64,000 bases of DNA from Hydractinia symbiolongicarpus (GCF_029227915.1 NC_079875.1:6696001-6760000), one strand, 5' to 3'; counted from the first letter of the stretch, positions 48,606 to 60,052 are shown. Notes: generated by a model not told the origin, from the sequence alone. A program made the numbers and translations.

Positions 48606-51600
48606 ATGGCGACGATAATAGAAACACGTAAGTCAAGAAATTTGATTTAGGTACTTATTTTACGTAGTATGTCGCTGAATTACCCCTTATTTCTTTATTG
48701 TGTAGGGAGAGTGATAGTGGAGAAACTGTTCAACAAAGGTACAGCTACAAAGAAATAATATCTGTGTTATATGGAGTTCACAGTATAAAAATTAGGTGCA
48801 TTACTTTTCTTTTAAACTTCTACCCCATTCCAATTTCTACACTATGTAGTTCATTAATTTCAATTATTTCTCTTAGCTTGCGCCAACTAAAAAGAGATCT
48901 TGCAATTCTCGTATTATTTAGGCGGAAAAAGACTTGTCCACATCAGTTGTTATATAATGTTATCAAGGTATGGCCACCTTTTATTTTGAATGTACTTTTG
49001 CACATTGGATAGATTGATCGTCATTAATTTTTTCCTAAAGGTTGAAATCGGTGGAAGTGGGTCAGCTTTGGGTTACAGAAGTCTCCATCAGAAATTGAAA
49101 GCAGTGTATAATATCCAAACTAGCAGGTAAAGTCTTCACATATTTCATGTGAATAGTATGCTACAACACACGTACTAATACTGATAAACTGATTATTATT
49201 TTTTCATTACCAAGGGAGAAGAAAAGGCAATTGCAACATTTGATTGATCCGTGTGGTGTCGCTTTGAGAAGGGCTAGGCGTTTACAAAGAGGAAAGTACG
49301 TTTGCAAGGTAAAAATTCGAATTCGTCTCCAAATTTTCCATTTTTGGTATGTGGAGAATACTGGGATTCGAACCGTTTTTACTAGGGTCCAAATCAAGTG
49401 TGGCATTTAGATTTAGATAGACTTAAAAAATGCAATGAATAATAGAGATAAAAAATATGAAACATTTCAAACAAACTATGTCACTGTGCTTGATAAACAT
49501 GCTCCTAAAAAAACTAAAATAATACGTGGTAATCAAAAGCCACACATGAACAAGGCGTTACGTCAGGCCATTATGAAACGGTCTCAATTGAAAAATCGTG
49601 TCAATAAAACAAAAAACACGTCGGACATTATAAGCTTTAACAAACAACGTAACTATGTGGTAAAACTTAACAAACTTGCTAAATTAAAATACTTTAGTAA
49701 ACTTGATATTCGTAAAAACACAAAGCCTTTCTGGCAAACATGTAAACCATATTTTTCTAAAAAGCATGCACAGGGTGATGCTAATATTATACTAATTGAA
49801 AAAGATAAAATTATAATGGAAAGTAAAGACATTGCCGTTATTTTTAATTCCTTTTTTGGAAGTATTGTGAACTCATTGGACCTTTACAAATGGCCCATAG
49901 TTCAATAAGCCAACCTTCAGATGAGATAGGTAACATCACCAGAAAATATGCAAACCATCCCAGTATAGTAGCTATAAAAAGTAATTTTTCCATAAATCAT
50001 GAATTTGCATTTAATCCAGTAACACTAAACGAAGTCAAAGAAGTTATTAAACACGCTCTCTTTAAATTATTACAAGCTTGGCAACGTGAATTAGATAATA
50101 GAGGCTTTGTGGGGACAATACTAATGGAATTGTCTAAAGCTTACGACTGCTTACCCCATGACTTAATCATAGCTAAACTTGAAGCTTATGGTCTAAGTAA
50201 AAGTAGCCTTCAACTTATACTTGATTATTTATCCTCTCGCAAACAGAGAGTAAAAATCTGTGCTTCTTTGAGTGATTGGTTTCAGATACTTCGCGGAGTA
50301 CCACAAGGGTCTATATATGGTCCCCTGCTCTTTTTAATCTACATTAACGACCTTTTTTTTTCGTCGAAAAAACTGATATATGTAACTTCGCTGATGACAA
50401 CTCACTTTATTCTTGCGATGTAATTTTATCCGTTGTAATTAACCTCCTGCTTCACGATACAAAAAATTTACTGGAGTGGTTTAAAATTAACTCACTTAAA
50501 GCAAATCCTGAAAAATTTCAATTTATGATTTTAAGCAAAAAAGTGAGGCAGCCGATAACATTACAGATAGATCAAATTTCCATCAAAGAGACAAATAGTG
50601 TGGTGTTGTTAGGAATTACTATTGACAATAAGTTACTATTTAATGACCATATTCAAAATATATACTCTACGGCTAACTATAAACTCCATGCTCTCCGTAG
50701 ATTAAGACAATATTTAACACTGAATAAGGCTAAAGTCTTAGCCTCTGCATTCATCAAAAGTCAATTCAGTTATGCTCCGATAATCTGGATGTTTTGTAGA
50801 AAAACGTCTTATAAAAAAAATGAGAGAATTCATCGTAGGACACTAAAAGTCGTTTACAACATTGACTTATCATATGGTGATTTACTTGCCACATTTAATG
50901 AAATATCTATCCACCAGCTACATTTACGAACAGTAGCGATTGAAATTTTTAAGTCAATAATGCACCTGAACCCCGAGTTCATGTGGTCATACTTTAATCT
51001 TGACTCGAAACCCTTAAACTATGAACTTAGAACGGGACGAACGTTAGCTCCCCCTCCTGCCAAATCGACCTATTTTGGTACAAACTCTGTTTTATATAGA
51101 GGTTGTTGGCTATGGAATAAATTGCCGCAAAATGTAAAATTATGCCAAACGGTCGAAGAATTTAAAAAGCAACTTGTGTCACAAGGAATTATCCATTGTA
51201 GTTGTTTAATTTGTTTATAAATTAAAATAAAATTGTAAATAAATATTTAATATAACCTCGTTCACAGGTTCTCTCGCCTTTCTTTACAAGAAAGCAAAAG
51301 CTGGATCGCCTGGTGACTAGGTTAGTTGGTTTTTATTAGTCTAGTCTACTCATTGTAACCAACTTAAAATAAAGAATACATACATACATACATGGGTACG
51401 ACAAGTTAAAACCGTACGGTTTTTGCATTCATGGCTGCATAGACGGGTAAGCAAAATTAGAGAAAAATGAAACGTCAAAAACCTGGGAAATTATCGATTA
51501 ATTTCTGTCCGTTTATACCAGGTATTCGCGAAAATTGTTATGGCTGGAGACCTCGTCTACGAACAATTGCCCAAAAGCTGTCGCGCACTATTTCTTAAAT

Positions 51601-52565
51601 TATGTGAAAACGATTGGAGGTATTAATTATGAACGGTTTTCCGATCCCAATCTTTTTGTTGATGTTTTTTCTGTTTGTTTGAGGAACATCGAGGTTGATT
51701 AGATCAGATCACGGAACTGAAAATTTAAATATTGCAGCAATCCAAGTATTCTTCCGTCAAAACGAAAACAGTTTCCGATTTGGAAAGTCAACCACTAATC
51801 AGGTAAGAGGACTATTGATTAAGCTTACCTTCTACCTATTTTGTAATAAAATGACTAGAGAATCGAAGCATTCTGGTCCCAGTTAAAGCGCCAAAACACA
51901 ATCTGGTGGATAAATTATTTCAAGGTCCGTCAAACTACTCACATTCTGATGCTTATTAAAGGAATAAAGACGGAAATGACAAAAAATCTTAACTTATATT
52001 TAGGACATGGAGATAGATGGGATCTTGGACAACATCGACATAATTCACAAGTATGTTGTTTTGAAGGGATTAAAAAAAGTTCTTTTTACGAAAAGTTCAA
52101 TAATTTAAATGGTATAACATGTTTTTAAGGGAATGCTTAAAATTTTGTTTCCATGGATTAATTCAAAAAGAGCTTGACGATATGATAGAAGTGCACAACA
52201 CTCACCGGATACGTCCCTACCCGAATCAAGAATGCCCTAGTGGACGACCCGATATAATATATGCAGTTCCTGAAACCTACGGTAATGACAATCAATTTCT
52301 CTCGAAATCGTGTATTGAAAAACTTTTTATAAAACAAATTTTAAATTTCTTTGTAGGTAGTTCCTATTATAAAATCAATATCAACCAAGCATATCTTACA
52401 CTAGCGAAGCCATATACGACTGAAAAGAATCCTCTGGGGTGTAATACAGAATTCGAGAAAGTTGCACTTCAATTGATGATTAACAAAAGCCTAACATTTC
52501 CGAATAACGCCGATGAAGCTAAAAAACTTTTTGTAAAACTTATAGAAGCCATTGATAATATATAG
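48606..52565 (+). pseudogene. DDE integrase-like transposase gene, 12 small exons, broken by a LINE and a frameshift
   Basis: Exons: 48606-48627, 48706-48795, 48877-48967, 49041-49126, 49215-49308, 49386-49412 continued at 51394-51446, 51522-51619, 51684-51802, 51859-51924, 52004-52050, 52130-52281, 52357-52565. Introns are 60-90 bp. The rve-type catalytic core is clear: first Asp in GPNQVWHLD, then YDKLKPYGFCIHGCIDG, second Asp in RSDHGTEN, and Glu in NQRIEAFWSQLKR. The C-terminal signature NTHRIRPYPNQECPSGRPD is typical of an integrase-domain family seen in cnidarians and fish. A 2-kb LINE splits exon 6. The exon lengths sum to 1154 nt, one short of a multiple of three, and the frame changes near 48739 in exon 2, indicating a 1-nt loss. 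It would move its own element and is now inactive. The start ATG lies 194 bp from the element end. Confidence 0.9.
49413..51393 (+). mobile_element. 5'-truncated non-LTR retrotransposon inserted in the transposase exon
   Basis: A LINE of the Jockey/CR1-like group by its reverse transcriptase. It lacks the endonuclease part. Three overlapping or adjacent open frames remain: 49435-49908 (pre-RT region, ending in a linker with FWQTCKPYFSKK), 49890-50423 (RT, with SKAYDCLPHDLI and RGVPQGSIYGPLLFLIYIND) and 50525-51220 (C-terminal RT/thumb, with IRTTYKLHALRRLR-like text and LWNKLPQNVK). The FADD catalytic box falls in a different frame near 50385, so the copy is dead. The 3' tail is (ATAC)n at about 51375-51393. 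Any target-site duplication is at most 2 bp. Confidence 0.9.
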
Positions 52566-52819
52566 CACACAAAAAATATATTTATATAGAATTTCTATCT
52601 TTTTTAGTTCAACAGGTTTTGTCCATAGACGCGTTTAAATATAAAGAGAAACATAACATCTTTCTCTCATCAACATAAATAGAAACTACTGGTTGTTTCG
52701 GAGTGAAATAAAATATTCAACTAAAGCAACATAACTATAACGCTTTACACAAATTCGTGGACAATAAATCGCAAGAATGTCATCTCTATAAGTCAAATCC
52801 GTAAGTCATTTTTACAGCA

Positions 52820-55800
52820 TCAATGAACGCTATCAACAATATTGTAATGTACTGGCAGTGTTAACGATAACGAACACGTTGATACGGACGGCTTGCATCT
52901 ACAATGCGTCGACTTCCCTGCGCACCAATGCTTGAATAAGATATCAACTTGGAAGGCAACCCGAGGGGAGGAATGGACTTCACGCCACAAAGAAACTTTA
53001 GAATATCGCACAGTTGTAAACCATCACTTCAACCTGTAGAAACAAAATAACTAAATATAACACTGTTTATTTTTTTATATTCGTACGGGAGACTGATATT
53101 GTTTATTGTTTTTAGTAATCAAACAATCGAAAAAATTATCCTCGTAGAATAGCAATTCCATAAATTCCATGAAGCATTGAAACGTGTCAATTTCTAACAC
53201 TTTTTTGGATGAACCGTGTTCACTGTATACTGGTACTGCAAATTTTTCGAATTTTTCGTATGTCCACTCCAGTCTCTTGTTAGTACAAAAAACATACTCA
53301 AATAAGTCAGGCTGGGATCGCACAGTGTGGAGAATTCCATAGAGTCTTAAACCTTCAGTAAACTGATCAAGAACAAGCATCACGGGTTGCAATTTTTCTT
53401 TCAGCATAATCGACCTTAAAAATACATTAACATTTTAACCCTACCATGTAATATCTGAATGAAACACATACATATAAGTCCCTTAGGTTGAACTCTTCTG
53501 CCTTATTTCATGAAATAAATTCAGTGCATTTATCAAAGCAGTTTGAAAAACCCAATTTCCAGAAAGAAGGTATTTGGTGCAGTTGTTGACTTACCTTTAA
53601 TATGGCATCTCTATCTTGCATTTTTGCTCTTTGAGGTATTCCCTTATAGCCGATTTCACATAATACATCCATTCCATCATCAAAAGAAAGCATTGCTTGT
53701 AAAGCCTTTTCATCAGTTATTTTCTCCAACTACAAGTAAACCGTTAAAATGAATACATTACAGATATAGCTATGGCAATGTAAACTCTTGCTATAAAAAA
53801 AAGTTAAATAAAAAAATATCCTCTCTTTTTCATCTTCTTTTTCTACAATGACAGATAATAACTTATCTTCACTATAATATACCTTGTAATAAACTTCTCC
53901 AATTTTATTATCCTTCGTCATTTTAAGTCCACTATCAAATATGCTTTTAGTTCCATGTATGAAATATTTGTAAACCCATTTTGCGAAGTAGTTTGGAGCA
54001 GGACCAGTCATTGCAATTGAAGATGCCATTAATTCGCCATACAATTTTAATGTTTCATTGGCTATATCTCCGTAACAGTTGATACAAGGAATGTAACCAT
54101 CATCACTCTCTACAAACAGTTGTTGCTTTCCCTCTTCCATCGCATTTAAAATATTTTAATCAGTTTATCTAAATAATTTCTAAAACTCAAAAAATGAACT
54201 ATAAAAGCAAGACCTACCAGAAAAAAATTCTCTTCTCAAACCCCCCTGATCTACACCTGACTCCCCATAGAAAGTAACAACAATCATTGAACCTAAATGT
54301 TCTCTAATCCATGGACGGCTAAATCTTTTACAAAATTCAGCAAACATATGATTACGTCGTACTTTTAAAGAAATTCCATTTGTGTTTACATTTAGGTTGA
54401 CTAAAGCCTCTTTCAATCTTACTTCAATCTCACAAGGATCCATCAACACATTGGATGTTGCAGGACAATATGTTTCTTCGTATAAAGTTTTTTCTTCATT
54501 TTCAGCCTCGTCCATGGTGGTTTTTATTATGTTTTCATCTATTAGATCAATATAAGTATGCCTGTGTGCCTCAATTTCCTTTAAGCTTTGTTGTTTTCCA
54601 CACACTGGCCTCTTTCAATCTTACTTCAATCTCACAAGGATCCATCAACACATTGGATGTTGCAGGACAATATGTTTCTTCGTATAAAGTTTTTTCTTCA
54701 TTTTCAGCCTCGTCCATGGTGGTTTTTATTATGTTTTCATCTATTAGATCAATATAAGTATGCCTGTGTGCCTCAATTTCCTTTAAGCTTTGTTGTTTTC
54801 CACACACTGGACAACAAATTTTGCTACTGTGTGCAACTGTGTCGTCATCTAATTTAAAAACTGCATGAATTTCCCATGTCATGCTAACCACTTTGTTGTC
54901 AGCAACAGTTACAAGTTCTTCTGGTTTAATATATGTTGTAGGACTGAAAGATAAGACAAAATTTCTGCCACTCTCGGTTATTGAGCCAATCCATATGTAC
55001 ACCTGCTGAAATTTTGAACAAGATAGAAATAATCTTTGTACTCTTCCTCTTTCAATATGGTTAACAGTCAAAAGTATCCAATCTTCCTGCAAGGTTGGCT
55101 CCTCTGACCTTCTAGCCTCAGTTTATTCCCTTGGCCTAAAGCTACTTCATTCTCTTTGTTACTCTTTAGCTTTTCTTTTTCCTTATCTTTAGCCAAAGAT
55201 TGAGCAAATTTTTCATCTTGGTCTATTACAAGTTGTCTCCTTTCTAAAGATTTCAAAGCTGAGGCTTTTTGATTTTCTTTTTTAAAATTTTCAGCCACCA
55301 AGAGAGCATATTCTCTGTCTTGTTCTATTATTATTTGCTTTCTTTCTTTTGCATCACTGTTTCCATTCTTTTGCTGTTCGTCAGAAGAAATATTTTCCAC
55401 ATCATATCCTACCAAACTTGTTGATTCTTTTCTTCTTACTTTGTTATTTATCTCTAAATCATCTCCAGAGCTATCACTGTGAATCCCTTCCATTAAAGCA
55501 AGTGAAAGTGATTTAGTTTGAAAGTAGAGTTTTATCGTTTTCAATGAATTTTTGTCAATATATGTCTGTAACGATATGGAAAGATCCTCAATATTTTCAT
55601 TCAAGGTTCCAATTAAGGTAACTCTCATCAATGATATGCTCCCATGCTCTTTGCCTTTCACCGTTAGGAAAGAAGACTGACCTTAAATGCTCTAATACCC
55701 GTCATAACAATGTGTCACGAGTAAATTTGTTTCTTCTTAGTCCACCTCCCTGACCAATTCTTACTGTGCTGTATTTGTTTTTGTATCCCTTTTTTCAAAG

Positions 55801-55950
55801 TTTTGCCAACTGAACTCAATGGATATGGTACTACTTTTACATTTACTTTCAACGCAGCGTTTACTACTTCCCTGCCGAATTGATGATACAATACTTTAAC
55901 TGATCCTTTTTTAATTCATATAAAAATTTTGCATTAAAAGTCAAGAATCA
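52820..55950 (-). pseudogene. HECT-domain E3 ubiquitin ligase gene inside the transposon, decayed
   Basis: Read from high to low coordinates. An N-terminal remnant (55670-55940) includes VRIGQGGGLRRNKFTRD and FFPNGERQ in changing frames, with a TGA. Next is a charged segment with two ubiquitin-interacting-like stretches (IIIEQDREYALLV, LVIDQDEKFAQSL; 55140-55330). A UBX-like stretch follows (RVQRLFLSCSKFQQVYIWIG), then a zinc-finger-like CCPVCGKQQ...HRH. The HECT N-lobe starts VTFYGESGVDQGGLRREFFS (~54240-54300), continues over 53730-54130, 53612-53729 and 53075-53407, and ends with the C-lobe at 52820-53011. The catalytic-cysteine region PSVSTCSLSLTLPVHY is present but shifted out of frame relative to CDILKFLCGVKSIPPLG just before it. 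It also carries a 202-bp internal duplication. HECT ligases form a Cys-ubiquitin thioester before transfer. Exon joins are uncertain in the N-terminal half. Confidence 0.82.
54406..54809. repeat. Perfect 202-bp tandem duplication inside the HECT gene
   Basis: 54406-54607 and 54608-54809 are identical base for base. The unit covers the coding part for LKEIEAHRHTYIDLIDENI through CEIEVRLKEA, just after the zinc-finger-like motif. Since 202 is not a multiple of three, reading through the second copy shifts frame and stops soon after. The upstream and downstream frames would agree if one copy were absent. Confidence 0.97.
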
Positions 55951-56005
55951 GCCAGTCCAACATCCATTTCTTCGAAGTCTTGTGAATTCAGCAAATGCAT
56001 ACTAT

Positions 56006-56718
56006 TGTTCTGCCCAGATTGCGAAAACGACCTGTTTACAACCGGGACAGCCGGATTATGTACGCACGGTCCGATTATGTTTTTTTTGCACTGTTATGTC
56101 GTGGTGACCGGATTATGAACGCTGATATAAATAGCTGGGAGACAGGCTGTGATTGGCATTTTTTTCAAGCTTTTGTAAATTAAACTATCTCTGGAAAATA
56201 GAACACCCCTAAAAACTAGACATGGCGAAACAAAAAAGTGTCGACGTAATTCTTTGTATAAACTACCCTTGTAGTAAATACATTTCAACATAATATACTT
56301 TGAAGCAACTAAATTTCACGGAACCTAAATTATTCTTTTTGCGGGAATTAATTTTGGTAAAAAGTTATTAAACTTGCGAATCCCAAATTTTAGTATTTGC
56401 CACGAATGATATAAAAGCAGTCAGCCCCAATTATATTTGTTTTATTTAAGTCCTATAATTGTCGAATAATATTTGACTGTCATACATAAGTCGGCCTGCC
56501 CCGATTATGTTCGTTCTATAATAAGTGAGAAATAATATTACACTGTCGTATATAAACTGCCCTGATTATGTTCCTTTTATAAGTGCCAAATAAAATTTTT
56601 TGAGTAATAAGCCGGCCTGTCCTGATTATGTTGCCCTGATTATGTATTTTCTGCCCTGTGCTCAACCGGGGCAAGCTGCCGTACTTAATCAGGCCAATGT
56701 TCATTATCCGGGCAGAAC
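56006..56718 (+). mobile_element. 713-bp non-autonomous TIR element (full copy)
   Basis: The left end TGTTCTGCCCAGAT and the inverted right end GTTCTGCCCGGAT form about 12-bp TIRs. Flanks share CTAT or ACTAT (56001-56005 and 56719-56723) as a 4-5-bp target-site duplication. The interior has several GATTATG-containing units. A second copy of its right two-thirds lies at 1-537 of this window. The left part has extra CCGGATTATG-type units. No coding capacity. Confidence 0.85.
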
Positions 56719-56774
56719 ACTATCACCACCACAAACCTAAATGTCCAATAACGGTTTTAAGAAAACCTCTTTCA

Positions 56775-56876
56775 ACCAATACCCTATGTGATACCCGAGA
56801 CCCGATACCCTGATACCGATACCCAAGACCCGAGACCGAATACCCTGACACCGATACCCGAGACCCGATACCTTGA
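56775..56876 (+). repeat. Left terminal array of the MULE
   Basis: About 100 bp of degenerate head-to-tail 7- to 14-bp units: GATACCC, GAGACCC and variants (CTGATACCGATACCC, CCTGACACCGATACCC). The complementary array in inverted orientation is at 59859-59966. Confidence 0.9.
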
Positions 56877-57180
56877 TTTTTTTTTTTTAATAATTTTTTT
56901 CGGCGATGTTTTATTTCAATAAAAATCTACTTTTTTCTCATTATTTTCTTGTTTTTTCAACCTAACATATCAGAGATGATATGTTAAGTTTATTCGAAGC
57001 AAGACGTACGTTCGATCGAATGAATAATTAATGAGGAAGTCCAGATTAAGCATGTGAAAGTGTCTGTTCGATGGATTGAATGGGAAAGGAAAAAGCAAAG
57101 AGTGAAGTTCGTGTGTTTAGTGAAGTAATAGTAATTTTAAAACGCGTTTTTATTATATTTTACATTCAATGACAACTACA

Positions 57181-59775
57181 ATGGAATCAAGGTATGTTCT
57201 TTTTTAAATATAAATTGTTTTTCGAGTAACAGAGGCTATGTAATCTCACCCAATTTTTCTTCTAACAGTTACATTTTGAAAAAAGTGAAGTTGATGGAAG
57301 CGAGAATTCAGAAAGTAAAAGGAGATGGTTTTTGTGCACTATATGCAGTGTTGGGTGCTATGAAGCAAAAAGAATTTAGCGCGATACCTTCGTTGGATGG
57401 TCTCATTGAAATGACAAGATATGAACTCTTAAGCAATTTTGATTATTACGGAGTGTTTACTGCTGATGACACTGATATTATCGAAGAATTTGATGAATAC
57501 GTAAAGATGAGGAATTTAATCAGAGTATAGTTGATTTAATCTTACACGCTATTAGCTATAGCATGCATTTAACTATAAAAATATTTTTACAACAAGAAAA
57601 AGAATACGCGTTGTACGATCTCAACAATATTGTGCCCAACAGAACAACATCGTATAACGAAGTAGACGTGTTGAAAGTTGGCGAACACTATGATATTTTG
57701 ACATTGGGTGAGCATCATTTATTTCCGTGTATAATTCTTAGTTTAATACAGACAAGTTTTGAGCGTTTTTGCATTAACAGTGAACCGCCAAGTATTTTAG
57801 GTGTGGATGCTACTTTCAATATTTGTGATTATAACGTAACAATCACCACTTACAAGCATCTGTTACTTGTAAAAAGTAACACTGAAGAACATCCAGTTAT
57901 GATTGGACCTACCATTATACATTCTCACAAAACCTTTGATTCATATTACACACTTCCGAGTAATATTGTCAGATTTAAGCCTAATGCTGTCAATTTGAAA
58001 TCGTTTGGAACCGATGAAGAAACAAACATCCATCGAGCATTTACAATAACCTTCCAAAAAGCCGATCATCTGTTATGCTCCATACATGTCAAAGACAATA
58101 TAGTCAAACAAGCAAAAAAACTTGGTATGAAAGAAAACGAAGTTTTGTGGGATATATTTGGCAAGATCAGTGGTGAAACAAAAATAAAGGGTTTAGTGGA
58201 CTGTGAAACAGAAGAGGAGTTTGAAGAAATGTATGAAAAGATATCAGAAAAATGGAAAGTTAAACCAAATGGGCCAAAATTCATAGAATATTTTGAAAAT
58301 TTCAAAAAAAATTCAATGAAAGAAAAAATGCTGTCGAGTGTTAGAATCAAGTGTGGCCTTGGTAATCCACCAGAACCATATACACAAAATGCGAATGAGT
58401 CAATCAACTCAATGATAAAACGGAGCAAAGAAAGTGGAAAACTAACGTTGAAACAAACAGTGAAATTGATGCAAGATGAGGTAAAGAAGCAAGAAGAGAA
58501 AGTCAAACTTGCTTTAATTGGGAAAGGTGGGCTATTTGATATTTTATTTCTAAAAACTTTATTGCAATCGTAATACTAAGATGAAATTATATGCTTACTC
58601 TGATTCAAAGAACTCTTAACTTGTGTTTTTTTCTATATTCGACGAAAATTCGCCAAACATTTTCGTCTGGGACTAAAGTTTAATTATTTTTCCTGTGTCT
58701 CCATAGGGGATTGGAAACTGGCAAAGGGATACCAGCAGTTCTTTATAATTGAGAGCAAATTTTACAACATGATCCCGACCCAAAAGAAAGCTGAAATCGA
58801 TAAGTTCAATACATTCTTGCCCGATGCTGAAAAACAAGATACACCAAGAAAATCTGATATAATTCAGAAAAAGAAAATTAATTAATTACTTCTCAAACTC
58901 AAAATTCAGATGGAAAAGACGTCGAGATTGTGAAAACGTTGAATTGGATTCCAGAGTCGATAGTTGAAGAAATAATGAAAGATGCCAGATTGTTAGCTGG
59001 TAACAATGAAGATGTCATCAAAGGATTTGGTGATACATATTATGTTAAAAATGCTAAAAACGAAAAACAACCATTCACAGTTGGAATAAACAAGAAAAAA
59101 AACATTTTAACTTGCTGTGAAATTTGCTATCGGTTTAAAGGTTTCGGAATATGTGCGCATACTGTCTGCATAGCATTCAAGTTGAATGTGGTCGAACCTT
59201 TTTTAAAGCAATGCGAAAAAAAGACAACTAATGTCAGAAGCTTGTTGACTTTTCCAAAGAGAAAAACGCGGGCAAAAAGAAAACGAAGGCAACTCAGAGA
59301 AGAAAAGGGCCAGCTAACGTTAAAAAGGTTCCAATCACAAATTTAATCAATCCACAAGCTTCTGCACAAACAAGAACACCATCAACGCAACCTATTCCAC
59401 CTTCAGCAACAGTTAATAAACCAGCACCACCTGTACCAACAGATAATGGTTATGTCTTTCCTACTCAACTACACCCACCAAAATGTATCAACTTGCCATG
59501 GTTGTGGAGGAAAATTTCAGTCAAATATTCCATCAGACAATATAGAAAATTTAATCGTGGTTTCGAAAATTAAAAGGAGTTATTTCGACCCTACAACGAA
59601 AAAACAAACATTCTCTAATGAATTTAAAAACGTCTATTATCACTTTAATTATTCATGTTTGATCAGACAAAATAATTTTTTTGATGCTAGTTTCATTGTA
59701 GTTCCTGGTGATATAAAACCATTGTTGAGCCAGCAACATATTCGCATATTACGTGCAACAAATATTTCCGTATAA
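57181..59775 (+). pseudogene. OTU-protease/MULE transposase fusion, frameshifted
   Basis: A short first exon, 57181-57191, is spliced (intron 57192-57268) to an exon encoding an OTU cysteine-protease-like domain: KGDGFCALYAVL with the nucleophile Cys, and VGEHYDIL with the His about 120 codons later. A frame change near 57525 splits the domain. The transposase core follows to 58526: LGVDATFNICDY (first Asp), FGTDEETNIHRAF (second Asp), NANESINSMIKR (Glu). After an intron (58527-58706) comes DWKLAKGYQQFFIIESKFY, then after a stop/frame change a SWIM-type zinc finger CEICYRFKGFGICAH, a basic tract, a Pro-rich linker and a C-terminal CHGCGGKFQ finger, again in shifted frames. At least three frame breaks make it inactive. 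Confidence 0.88.
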
Positions 59776-59858
59776 TGAAGAAATATATACATATTAAAAT
59801 GTGTTTTTATTACCGTTCATATTCAAATAAAAAATTAAAAAAAATAATAAAAAAAAAA

Positions 59859-59966
59859 TCAGGGTATCGGGTCTCGGGTATCGGTATCAGGGTATTGGGT
59901 CTCGGGTCTCGGGTATCGGTGTCGGGGTCTCGGGTCTCGGGTATCACATATGGCATCGGGTCTCAC
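59859..59966 (-). repeat. Right terminal array of the MULE
   Basis: Head-to-tail GGGTCTC/GGGTATC/GGTATCAG units (for example GGGTATCGGGTCTCGGGTAT), the inverted counterpart of 56775-56876. Preceded by an A-rich tract after the transposase stop. Confidence 0.9.
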
Positions 59967-60052
59967 TTTTCTCATATGCCAAAAAGATTCCCGTCTATTC
60001 ACTTTTTTGAAAATATGGCTAGCCAACGAAAAAATTTAATTTGCTTTTCAGT

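Larger units (their letters stand above)
56775..59966 (+). mobile_element. MULE (Mutator-like) transposon with OTU domain, nested in the larger transposon
   Basis: About 3.2 kb bounded by inverted arrays of GGTATCGGGTCTCG-type units, whose outer edges share TATGTGATACCCGAGACCCG (the right end in reverse complement). It encodes an OTU protease-like domain joined to a MULE transposase and a SWIM zinc finger, in one spliced gene now carrying several frameshifts. I could not find a clean 8-11-bp target-site duplication, so the outer edges are accurate only to about 15 bp. Confidence 0.85.

Noticed and set aside
48606-52565. Retroviral or LTR-retrotransposon integrase
   Set aside because: There are no LTRs, protease, RNase H or gag near it. 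The gene has many introns and lies 194 bp inside a 50-bp TIR with a 6-bp target duplication, which fits a DNA transposon.
56775-56876. Telomere-like or CRISPR-like short repeat array
   Set aside because: The GATACCC/GAGACCC units are degenerate, have no spacers, and have an inverted counterpart at 59859-59966 around a transposase, so they are transposon ends.
58066-58506. 146-residue minus-strand open frame
   Set aside because: It is a shadow of the MULE transposase on the other strand, whose catalytic motifs are clear.
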